Source of the DNA: Larix kaempferi
Taxonomy: Eukaryota > Streptophyta > Pinopsida > Pinales > Pinaceae
Length of the DNA stretch: 64,000 nucleotides
Assembly (NCBI GenBank): GCA_027924585.1
Contig: BSBM01000361.1
Coordinates: forward strand, 69,934,501-69,998,500
Direction of reading: 5' to 3'
Positions 54,857-64,000 of this stretch are shown piece after piece. The translations under genes were made by a program, and so were the position numbers. Position 1 is the stretch's first letter. Each line of letters begins with the position of its first letter. Below the pieces are notes generated by a model. The model did no database searches. It was not told the DNA's origin and was given only the letters and a program-made list of their open reading frames with translations.

Positions 54857-56230
54857 TTGAGTGTGCGCCGCTACGAGTTCCAGCTGAGGATGGGTGCCTC
54901 TGGAGGAGGTTCGCACCCTCCTCCCCCGGTGACCGCTGAGGAAAGGGCATTCGCCAGACTGATTAACGAGTATGGGAAAAAGACCGATTCCTCCCCACCA
55001 CCGAAATTCGTCAAGAAACTGGAGGCCATTCCAGAAATAGAACTGCCGCCTGAGAAGCCCATTCATCTGGCAGTTTCCCTGGCAGATAGGGCCCTTATAG
55101 GGCAATTTACGGGTCTGTGGCCATCTCCTCGCTCCACCGAAACTTGGATCCAAAACAATTGGCGGCCTCTGATATCTCAAGGGGTCACAAGCTATTCAAT
55201 AGGTAGAGGGTATTTCCTATTTGATTTCGTTTCGAAAGAAGATAGGGACCTGATTTTCAGAAGCGGCCCATACTTTATGGGGCCACAGGGCTTGTATCTG
55301 AATCGATGGTCTCCAGATTTTGACCCGGCGTTGGATGTGCCCAAAGCTGTTCCAGTTTGGGTTCGACTACCAAACCTTCCCATGCATTGCTGGAACGAAG
55401 AATCTCTAAGAACCATTGGCAACGGTCTAGGGAAATATATTGATAAAGCTGACCCAAAGGGTCAATATTCCTTTGCTCGGATCTGTGTGGAAGTTGATCT
55501 AGAGGTGGGACTTCCTGAAGCTGTTAAACTGTCAATTAAAGGTTGGAAGCACTTTCAGCAACTTGATTATGAACAACTTCCATTCAAATGCAGGCATTGC
55601 CATGAATACGGCCATTTCCAGAGGAACTGCCCAAAAATTCAAAAAGTTGAAGCAAAGAAGAACCCCGAAGAAGACTGGCAGTAAGCCAAGAAGCAAAAAG
55701 CTAATACCAGAAGGAAAGGTCCCAAGGGGATCCCCTAGATTGGCCCATCAAAAGACCCCACGACAGCTCCGGAGTCATCAAAAGCCCAAGAAAGCAATCC
55801 AAACCCTAGTGCTGGAAATAACTTCGCCATTCTTGAAGAGCAAGAAACCCAGGTTAAATCAAGCGAGATTGGGGAAATCTCTCCCACGGCACCCCCCTCC
55901 TTAGCCAAAAGGAAGGAAGTCAGAACAGCAGAAACCCAGGGCCTGGAAATAGAAGCTACAATCGCAGCAATGGAAGGCGTACAGCAAGATCCAGCAACTG
56001 AGGAAGGCACAGAAGAAGAGGATACTGACGAGGATGATCCGGAATCAACAAAGACAGCTAAAAAGGATCGTCGAGGAAGGAAAACTGAAAGGGAAAGAAG
56101 GGAAGTCGCCACGTACAAGGATAGGTTAGTAGGAGTCCAAACCACTCTGGAAAAGCATCTCAACCCCAGAAATACCAGACAGCAAGGAAATGCCTCAAAA
56201 GGGGCAACCAATACATCCAAAGGTAAGTAA
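54857..56230 (+). pseudogene. LINE ORF1: DUF4283 domain plus CCHC knuckle
   Basis: A single frame with two nonsense codons (TAA 55682-55684, TAG 55733-55735 region). It may start at GTG 54857 or more likely ATG near 54890 (MGASGGGSHPPPP). The DUF4283 domain covers about 55100-55330 (GLWPSPRSTETWIQNNW, RGYFLFDFVSKEDRDLIF). The zinc knuckle CRHCHEYGHFQRNC is at 55589-55630. The tail is Lys- and Glu-rich with NNFAILEEQE, common after the knuckle in this family, and ends KGATNTSKGK. The protein would bind LINE RNA. The stop TAA (56228-56230) overlaps the ORF2 start. Confidence 0.88.
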
Positions 56231-59200
56231 TGCAGATTGTCTCCTGGAATTGTAGGGGGTTAGGTAGTAAATTGAAATAGTTATCAATGAAAGATTTAAT
56301 CAAAATCTCGAAGCCCTATATCCTCCTGATCCAGGAGACAAAAATGGAAGAGCAGGCCTGCCTTCAGGCTACTCCCTCTTTCTGGAAACAAGCAGAATGC
56401 ATTGCGGTTAGTTCAAGAGGGGCGTTTGGTGGCATTGCAACGCTCTGGGATCCTTCTAAGATTGGAATTGTAAGTTATGCTAAATACACTCACTGGGTTT
56501 TTACTGAATTTCTGTTTAAAGATGCTAATATCCGTCTAAGCCTCTTTAACGTCTATGCTCCCATGAATATCTCCGAAAATAAATTATGCTGGACTAGTTT
56601 GAGTGACCATATGACTTCCTCCCAGTTAGATAATTTTGTTATTGTGGGGGACCTAAACCTTACCCTCTCTTCTGCTGAAAAAAGAGGAGGTAATATTGTT
56701 AGAGATCCTGCCAGGGAATGGGTAGAGGACCTTATCTCAGAATGGGATCTGGAAGACATCAAGCCCACCAAAGGAAAATACACCTGGACGAACAAAAGAA
56801 TCGGACCAGGCCACATTGCCTCCAGATTGGATAGGTTCCTGGCCCAGCAGTCCCTACATATGCAAGGGTTCGACCTGTCTTCCTCCATCCTCCCCTTCTG
56901 TGCCTCGGACCATAAGCCTATATCTCTCAGCTTTTCTAAAGACCAGAATCTAGGACCCATTCCCTTCAGATTCAACCCCGCCTGGATCCCTTTGGAAGGA
57001 TTTTTGGATATTGTGGCAGCTGCCTGGGAAACAAATATCAAAGGGTCGCCCTTCTTCGTCTGGGAGTCAAAACTGCGGCTGGTAAAAAAGGCCCTCAAAG
57101 AATGGGCAAAACTTCTCAAATCTCCTAAATAGCTAAGGACCGAAGCTGAGAAAGCCTTGGAGGATCATATCATTGGTAATGAAGGGAACCTCTCTCAAGA
57201 CTCTCTGGATAAAGAAACTCACCTCCACAACAAGCTGGATGAAGCCTGCAGGCTTGAAGAAAATTATTGGAAAATAAAATCTAGAAACACGTGGCTTCAG
57301 GAAGGGGACAAAAACACCAAGTTTTTCCACAAGCAAGCTGAGATCAGAAAACATTTCAAGACAGTAACTAAGATAGACCATCTGGGGAAGCAGATATCTG
57401 AGTTTGATGAAATTAAAAAAGCAGCTCATGAACATTTTCAAGATATGTACACAGAAACTTCACCAGGGAGGGTCTTCAATCAATCTGATTCCCTAAACAA
57501 TATTCCTCTTCTGGTGTCTGATCAAATGAATCTCCAGCTCCTCCGTCCTATCTCCCTGGAATAAATCAAAATAGTTGTTGATGGAATGAGTCCTGACAAA
57601 GCTCCTGGACTGGACGGATTCACAGCAATATTTCTCATTTCCTGTTGGCCCATCATCCACTATGACCTGTTCCGGATGGTAAAGAAATCCCTGTCCTGCC
57701 CCAAAATAGGCGGAGGAACCAACTCCTCCTTTCTAGCCCTCATCCCCAAAGAAAAAGGAGCCTCTTCCTACTCTCGCTTTCGTCCTATCTCCCTTTACAA
57801 TATCGGCTATAAAGTAATCACCAAATTCATTGCCAACAGATTGAAAGCTGTCCTCCCTCTTATCATCCCCGAGAACCAGGGAGGCTTCATCAAAGGCAGA
57901 CAGATTTCTGACAATATCATCTTAGTTCAAGAGGCCATCCACTCCAGTGTGTCAAGGAAAGAAAAAGGAATGGTTATCAAACTGGACCTTTCCAATGCCT
58001 TTGACAGAGTGCGACATAGCTTCCTGTTTCAGGTAATGACCAGGTTTGGGTTTGCTCCAAGGCTGATCTCTTGGATCAAAGCCTGCATTAGCACTCCCTG
58101 GATCGCCCCCCTGGTAAACGGGAGAGCAGCTGACTTCTTCCAAGCTTCAAGAGGTCTCAGGCAGGGATGTCCTCTGTCCCCCATTCTCTATGCCATCCAA
58201 GCGGCCTCTCTCAGCTTTATTCCGGATCATTATAGAACTCATGAAGACCTCCTGGGGCTAAAAATTGTGCGAGGAGTTAAAGAAGTAAATCATACCCAAT
58301 TTGATGATGATACTCTCCTCATGAGCGGAGCAAGCCCAACTACAGCCAGAAAGTTCAAAGAGGTACTTGACATCTATCAAGATGTTTCTGGCAACAAAAT
58401 CAATTATACCAAGAGCCAAATTTATAGCTGGAACTGCCCTCCAATTGAGCTACAAGCTATATCCCGAATCCTTATGATAGAAGGGAAATACCACTGGACT
58501 GACTTCAAATATCTTGGAGTACCAATATTCAAGGATAAGCCAAAAGTCTCCAGCTGGGAGCTGCTGATTGAAAAATTGAATCTGAAAATCAAAGCCTGGG
58601 GAGCCTCGTGGCTAAATCTTGCTGGGAAATCTGTTCTCATCAAATCTGTTCTGGCTAGTATGCCTGTCTTTCAATGCTCCTTGCTATTGGCTCCCATATC
58701 TGTCCTAAAAAAGATCTAGGTCCTTCTCCGAAGATTTCTGTGGAAAGGGGGGAAATAAAATGAGAATCGTCTACCCCTGGTTAAATGGGAAAAAATCACT
58801 GCCTCTTATTTGGAGGGTGGATTGCACATGCGAGATCTTAGAGCCCAAAATTTTGCCCTTGGAGCTAAGCTACTGTGGAATCTTGTGTCAGGAAACTCCT
58901 CATGGAGTAAACATGTGTTATGGAAAAAATATTTTTCAGGAACTAGACTAAGATGCCTGGACCAGGGCCCGAAGGTGGTGAAAGGCTCCCCCCTGTTTGC
59001 TCTTTGCTCCAAATCCTACCCATTCTTTGTTGAAGAACTCACGTGGATTCCTGGAAATGGGAAAAAAATCAAAATCTGGGAAGACTCCATCCACGGCAAC
59101 CCTCCAATTGGAACCATAGAAGGGATGGGAGAAATTCGGAAGTTCCTTTCAAGCCTTGGGATCTCCAAACTCTTGGACATATCAAAATGGCATCCGGATG

Positions 59201-60477
59201 GTCAACAAAGATGGATAGGATGGGACATCCCCGAATGCCCTCCAACACTTGCTGCTGAAAAAGGCATCCTTCTTCGCTGCCTGGATGGAAAGTCACCGGT
59301 AGCCAAAATATATAAAGATGTAAGGGGCTGGGGAACCAAATCCAGCCACTACTCTGTCGCTGAAGGTTACAGAAGCATCAAAGCAGTTCCCAATGCTCCC
59401 AGGAATCCTGCAATCTGGAAGTACATTTGGTCTAACAAATCTCTCCCCAAAGTTGACCATTTTATATGGACTCTAGCTCATAACAGTGTCCTAACCACCG
59501 AAGTCCTGCGTAGGAAAGGATGGGAAGGCCCATCTCATTGCCCCTTATGCCTCTCTGCAGAAGAGACGTCCACTCATTTGTTTATCTTGTGCCCCTTCTC
59601 CACCTTTGTCTGGAATCTGATGACCCTCCCATGGCATATTCCCCTGAATTTTGACGATGTCCCCTCCCTTCTCTCTCGATGTTCTTTGTCCTCCCCTGTC
59701 AGAACCCATCCTAAGGATCCTCTGTCTACCACCTGGTTAGCCCTCCCCAAGTTCATCTGCTGGAAGCTTTGGCTTGAACGAAACAATCGAATCTTTCGAG
59801 GGATCAGATCCTCTCCTTTACAGGTGGTGGTCAAAATAAAAGCCCTATTAGGGGACTTCATTAGCTCACGAACCTCTCTCTGCCTACACTCTCCTCTATC
59901 TATTGAGGAAACTAATTGGCTTCAGAGTATTCCTAGTACTATTGCAAGCCTCCCTTACAAAGCCCCAGTGCTGCAGAAATGGGAAATCAGGTTCGTGGGG
60001 GGAGAGTATGACCAGTGGTGTAAAAATCTTGGAAACAATTTATTGTACTTTGAAGGAGCTTCAAAAGGAAATCCAGGGGAGGCAGGAGGGGGAGGGGTGC
60101 TCTTTGGCCCCGACGGAGAAAAGATATTCACTTATTCCTGGAATTTGGGAGTAGAAACCAACAACATGGCGGAAGCTTTGGCCCTATGGCAAGGCTTAAA
60201 CCAAGCTCTATCCTATGGTGTTCAGGAAGTAACGGTAGTGGGGGACTCCAGTTTGATTATCCATAGCATCAATACTATGAAATTACCCGCGTCCATTCGC
60301 CTTTGGCAAGTGCTACGAAGAATTGCATTGCTCATTCCTCTCTTCCGGGCCATCAAATTCTATCATGTTCTCCGAAGGAATAATGAACAGGCGGATAAAG
60401 CAGCAAATGAAGCAATTAGCTTAGGGAAAGGAGTTCTAAAAATCAACGATGAAACTACTCGGGTGGCTATCCCGTAA
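56230..60477 (+). pseudogene. LINE ORF2: endonuclease, reverse transcriptase, RNase H
   Basis: One frame of about 1415 codons with five stops (TAG 56278, TAG 57130, TAA 57562, TAG 58717, TAA 58756) and no frameshift. Endonuclease: MQIVSWNCRGLG, LLIQETKM, VYAPMN, VGDLNLTL, ASDHKPISL. RT: MSPDKAPGLDGFTAIF, RPISLYNIGYKVITKFIANR, NQGGFIKGRQISDNI, VIKLDLSNAFDRV, GLRQGCPLSPILYAI and TQFDDDTLLM, where the usual FADD reads FDDD. A zinc region (CPLCLSAEETSTHLFILC) is near 59540. RNase H at the end: LLYFEGASKGNPG (first Asp replaced by Glu), NNMAEALALW, VVGDSSLII and NNEQADKAANEA. It ends at TAA 60475-60477. Confidence 0.92.
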
Positions 60478-61537
60478 CTATTTGGTCCCAATACCGAACA
60501 TGGACATCATGGAATTCGGGCATATAGGTTTCAAGGCACGTGTCCAGCGCCAACACTGCCGGATGGTCCTCGCTCCTGGACGCAGCGGGTCTTCTTCCCC
60601 TGAAGACACCCCAACCTCCACTACCATGCATTATTTCAAACATATGCTCACCTGTCCTCTCTCTGCAAGTATGATGCCACCCCTGCCACAGATGATGAAG
60701 GCTCGTACAAGTATTTGTACCAGGGATCAGGACGAATTACGGAGAAAGATCTTCCCAAGCGCCTCCAGGCGTGCGGATTTGCTCTCCTTAGTCCAGTTCC
60801 GTCGGCACTCCGCTATTGCTTGCGTCACAGGGCTCTCCGAAGCCATTTCCATTTATGATAACACGCCTGGTCATGACCCTCAGAGAATTATCACCTGCGG
60901 CAGGGCGAACCGTTATTTAATAAGAGGTACGAATAAGGGTATTGGATCCCCGCCAAGAAGGAAGGTTAATCCTGCGGCATGCGTAGAACTCGAAGCAATT
61001 ATGCCGTATTTATTTCCCGAAAAAGACGCAAGTAATACGAATGATAAGCCCTTCCGGATCGGCCTTAAAAGAGACACTACGCTGGCTAGGAAGGAAAGTT
61101 CCCCAGGGAGACGAAAGCTCTTGCAGTTCCTCGTGGAGCCCCCTCTGTTCTACTTTGGAAATACCTGGCGTAGGCTTAGTGCAATGGCCGACACGGGAGA
61201 CTTAGCGGCTTCCTCCCCAGACCCATTATTGGAACTGGAAGCCGAAATTCGTGTTCTTCGGCGAAGGGTAAGAAGACAGGGAGATTTCGTGAACCGGATG
61301 GACGCGCAAGGTGATCGCAGGCTTGACAGATTGGACGAAGAAATAGGTAGTACCAGGGAGGAATTTGCTGCAGCATTGGAAGCTTTGGAACTGAAGGTAG
61401 CGGGCGCCATTGAGAACATGGAACGCAGACTCCAGAACCTAGAAAATGCTATGGAGAATCTTCGAGGTGCTGAGAAGCCAAGTTCGAGTAAGAACCCAAC
61501 TATTGCAAAATCATCTACAGGGGCACGCTATCGTTAA
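60449..61537 (+). CDS. Extra 3' ORF of the LINE with a C-terminal coiled coil
   Basis: A frame of 362 codons overlaps the ORF2 end by 29 nt in a different frame. The N-terminal two thirds have no recognisable domain. From ATG near 61184 the last 117 codons read MADTGDLAASSPDPLLELEA, then heptad-like LEAEIRVLRRRVRRQGDFVN, RLDEEIGSTREEFAAALEAL and ENMERRLQNLENAMENL, a strong coiled coil, ending in a Ser/Lys tail. It is open while ORF1 and ORF2 have seven stops between them. It may be the true protein from 61184 with a fortuitously open upstream part, or a longer product reached from ORF2. Confidence 0.55.
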   Translation: MKLLGWLSRNYLVPIPNMDIMEFGHIGFKARVQRQHCRMVLAPGRSGSSSPEDTPTSTTMHYFKHMLTCPLSASMMPPLPQMMKARTSICTRDQDELRRKIFPSASRRADLLSLVQFRRHSAIACVTGLSEAISIYDNTPGHDPQRIITCGRANRYLIRGTNKGIGSPPRRKVNPAACVELEAIMPYLFPEKDASNTNDKPFRIGLKRDTTLARKESSPGRRKLLQFLVEPPLFYFGNTWRRLSAMADTGDLAASSPDPLLELEAEIRVLRRRVRRQGDFVNRMDAQGDRRLDRLDEEIGSTREEFAAALEALELKVAGAIENMERRLQNLENAMENLRGAEKPSSSKNPTIAKSSTGARYR

Positions 61538-61733
61538 TTTCTGTTTAGGTCCTGTTTTACTCTACTTTATCTTACTGCTTTAGTTTTAAAAATTAGCCCT
61601 GTTTAGACACAGGCTTCTGTAATTAATGGATGGAGGACTGATAGACTCTTTGTTTTTCTGGATATGTACTCATTTTGGGTGGCTTGCCACTGCTTCTAAT
61701 ATATAAACTAGCCATTTTTGTCAAAAAAAAAAA
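61538..61733 (+). other. LINE 3' untranslated region and poly(A)
   Basis: AT-rich, non-coding, ending CATTTTTGTC then 11 A residues. The next text is an AAT repeat (to about 61798). Confidence 0.7.
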
Positions 61734-61799
61734 TAATAATAATAATATTTTTTTTAATTTTTAATTTTAATAATATAATAATAATAATAATAATAATAA

Positions 61800-62543
61800 C
61801 AACAACATTTCACCATATCAGAATTCAAAACAAGCCAAAGATCTAATCCAAAGAAGCCTTCACTAAGAATTTATCCAGAACCTAGCAAAATTGCGAAGAA
61901 AGATAGATGCAAAAACATGTAGAATGCAATTCTATTAATGTCCATTACATTATGATTCGTATTCAATAATAAAAATACAAATATATTACATCTTATAGAG
62001 AGAATTCGAATGCACTAGAGGTAATTCGAGAGGCTCGCTGAATAAGTAGGCTTATTTAGCACTAAAACCCCAATCTAGACAATAAGCTAAAAGCAACTCT
62101 ATGCAAGTGGTCACGAATGGGAAAGTGGATGCTTGGTGTACCATGAGTGACATAAAATCAGCAATAGGATGGATTTCTTGGAGAAAAATATGGAAGTGGT
62201 TGGTGGAAAAAGCTAACAACTTGCCTAAAGACACTCTAGTGCAACTTAGGCAACTCAATCCAGGAGAAAAGTTTCTAAAAGCAATCTTTGTCTCATAAAA
62301 GTAGGATAAAAGAAGAATAATTTATCTAGGGTGCATTAGCTCATAAAATATAAATAAAATCAAGTATGAGGGTGCATCACTAGTCTAAAATGGTCAAAAA
62401 ATGGATAAGGTGGACCCAAGGCACTAGACTAGGTGTTAGGTTGCTATATTATGCCAAATAAACTTGGAACAAGGTTCTAAACACTAAGTAAATTAATTAA
62501 ATGATTAATTTACCCAAGGTCTAGATGGTTTAAAGTTCCAACA
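61800..62543 (-). repeat. 3' LTR of a minus-strand copia-type element (left border uncertain)
   Basis: On the minus strand the LTR would start TGTTGGAACTTTAAACC at 62543, next to a good polypurine tract. The left border cannot be fixed because the partner LTR is outside the window; the AAT-repeat end near 61800 is a guess. It is non-coding, with a frame at 62101-62298 of no known family. Confidence 0.5.
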
Positions 62544-62553
62544 CCCCCCCTTA
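62544..62553 (-). promoter_or_regulatory. Polypurine tract of the right-edge element
   Basis: The minus strand reads TAAGGGGGGG immediately before the inferred 3' LTR start. Confidence 0.6.
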
Positions 62554-63365
62554 GTCCTGACTTTGAAGTGATAATTATTGGATTAGGGCCAACAAAAAAT
62601 AGGCTTTTGGTCACCCCATTACAATTATTATGCCCAAGCAAGCTAAGGAGACATGGAAAACCTCATGGGAATAAAACCCTCGCTTAAAAAATATGGACAT
62701 ATGCACAACAAAATTTTATTGCAGCAGCTCCAAACTTCAGTAGGTGTGGTTTGATTAGATGTATGGAGGTATCTTCTTCTTTGGAAGAAGTGGATCATGC
62801 TCCAAAAACTTGTGCTTGAATGCAAGCAAATTTGGAGGCTCTTTGAACTTGTTCTTGAAACCAAACATGGAGAGAACAAATCGATGAATTAGTATACCAT
62901 CCTGGAACTTGAAATCCTAACCATGAGAGGAATTATTAGCTCCAATTAGATCGGAATTTTCTTGAAGCTTAAACTTTTGAATAATGGAAGTTAAATCAGC
63001 TCCAAGGATTGATTGATGGCCCATTGAATTTATGATCAGTTGAGGACCAATTTTAGAGACTTGAAACTTAAACTCCAATGCAGTAGAGTTGTAATAATGT
63101 CCAAGTACGTATATATTGTTCTTTGACATATTCATTGAAACAAGAGTGGTGAGATCAGAACCAAAAAACATTATGACATGACTAAGAATTGAACCCAAGC
63201 AATTTGTAGTGTCTTCCTTCTTCATTGAACGTCTAAGAACAAGTGCAAATGATCATGAAGGAATCCATAGAAAGTATGGGATCAAGGAGTACGAATGAAA
63301 TAGATCCATAATCATATCTAACCTCCAACATATCATGTAGATCATCATCCCGTAGACCAATAAAC
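62554..63365 (-). other. Internal region of the right-edge element, no pol genes
   Basis: Minus-strand frames at 62917-63225 and 62643-62879 have no recognisable domain, and no protease, integrase, RT or RNase H motif is visible between gag and the polypurine tract. Confidence 0.55.
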
Positions 63366-63995
63366 TCATGGGAGACAGAGGAATAAAACCTCTTCAGAAT
63401 CTAGAGCATACACTGGAAAATCTTGCTCAGAATTAAGAGTAGAATAATTACAAGAGAACAAAGAGGTTTGAATGGAAATCTCTTCAACAAAATAAGCTTC
63501 ATTTATTATCTCTTCTTCAACAAAAACATGAGAATTCACACCAGAGGAGAAGGATTCTTCAATTTCATGAGAAAAAGTTGAAGATTCTACAGTTTCTTCA
63601 AGAACAACTTCATCAGAAAAATGTATGGTTGAGACATTTGTGACTTCAATGAGCTGATTTGAAAACGTATTCATGTTAGGATCACTCTCCATATGGTTGA
63701 TATCTTTCTCATCAGGTTTCAATCCAAATTCTTTGTCTAATTTGCACTAGATATCACTTGGAGTGTTAGGAGAATCAATGAGGTAGTGAATTTGTGAAGA
63801 TATGGCCAAACATATCGCTCCAAAAGCTCTATCACAGTCATTAAACCATTCCTTATTCTTTTTTGAGGATTATGGTTCTTCAACAACTCCAATAGATTTC
63901 TCATAGAGACATTGTCTCTTAAGATATGCACTCATCTTTGGCTTCCACTCAGCATAGTTGAATGGTGTGAGAAGAGGAACCAAATTCAAATCCAT
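63366..63995 (-). pseudogene. Copia-type gag (UBN2-like) of the right-edge element
   Basis: ATG at 63995 opens MDLNLVPLLTPFNYAEWKPK and continues MSAYLKRQCLYEKSIGVVEE, with TAA after EEP. The same frame then reads NKEWFNDCDRAFGAICLAIS and IHYLIDSPNTPSDI, with a TAG where Trp is usual, then CKLDKEFGL. This follows the UBN2/copia Gag pattern (W..D..A...I...LS..I......T....W..L). The C-terminal part is acidic, without a visible zinc knuckle, and ends at 63366. About 210 codons with two stops. Confidence 0.6.
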
Positions 63996-64000
63996 TGTAG

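Larger units (their letters stand above)
54785..61733 (+). mobile_element. RNase H-bearing plant LINE (L1-type non-LTR retrotransposon), near full length
   Basis: About 6.95 kb with ORF1 (DUF4283 and zinc knuckle), ORF2 (endonuclease, RT, zinc region, RNase H), an extra 3' ORF, a 3' untranslated region and a terminal A-run (61723-61733). AATAATAATAATAA at 54771-54784 and 61732-61746 is a plausible target duplication, though this low-complexity text makes it weak. Both main ORFs stay in frame over their whole length and are broken only by stops. The 5' untranslated region is very short (about 70 bp), so some 5' truncation is possible. Confidence 0.9.

Overview
This is plant nuclear DNA from a large, repeat-rich genome. 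Plant-specific markers are Tat/Ogre-type and chromovirus-type Ty3/gypsy elements, an RNase H-bearing LINE whose ORF1 has DUF4283 plus a zinc knuckle, a plant mobile domain (PMD) gene, and a fragment of the plant endosomal DnaJ gene GRV2/KAM2. Priming sites match initiator-Met tRNA in three LTR elements and a Tat/Ogre-type site in a fourth. I cannot name the species. I see no intact host gene; nearly everything is transposable elements nested inside one another.

Layout. Bases 1-673 look like an LTR end. Bases 674-3123, 46131-46415 and 53968-54570 are one tract of short CAACCATGG/GTTAAC repeats, organised into higher-order units of about 600 bp. A terminal-inverted-repeat (TIR) element (3124-46130, about 8.9 kb of its own sequence) sits in this tract. 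It has 35-bp TIRs, subterminal arrays of ATCGAT/TCGATCGA-type motifs and traces of a spliced gene. Three LTR elements are inserted in it: (1) a 15.1-kb Tat/Ogre element on the minus strand (4357-19447, target site duplication AAGAC) with an antisense, intron-containing PMD gene; (2) a chimeric copia-type element (21145-32171, target site duplication ACATG) carrying GRV2, poly(A) polymerase and U-box gene fragments, whose 5' LTR is split by a non-autonomous hAT element (22806-25218, 8-bp duplication); (3) a chromovirus on the minus strand (35498-43485, target site duplication GATTA). A second chromovirus (46416-53962, plus strand, target site duplication CAACT) sits directly in the repeat tract, and a 1.4-kb solo LTR (51306-52684, target site duplication ATGGA) splits its integrase.

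The right end holds a LINE (54785-61733) that is almost full length and damaged mainly by nonsense mutations. Its ORF1 stop and ORF2 start overlap as TAATG, and it has an extra 3' ORF ending in a coiled coil. After it comes the 3' end of a minus-strand copia-type element that seems to carry only gag (about 61800 to beyond 64000).

The most notable items are the chimeric element with host gene pieces in both its LTRs and its interior, the antisense spliced PMD gene in the Tat element, and a family of CGCTACT/AGTAGCG hairpin arrays repeated at four places in that Tat element. All boundaries, counts and identities were read by eye; no alignment or database search was run.
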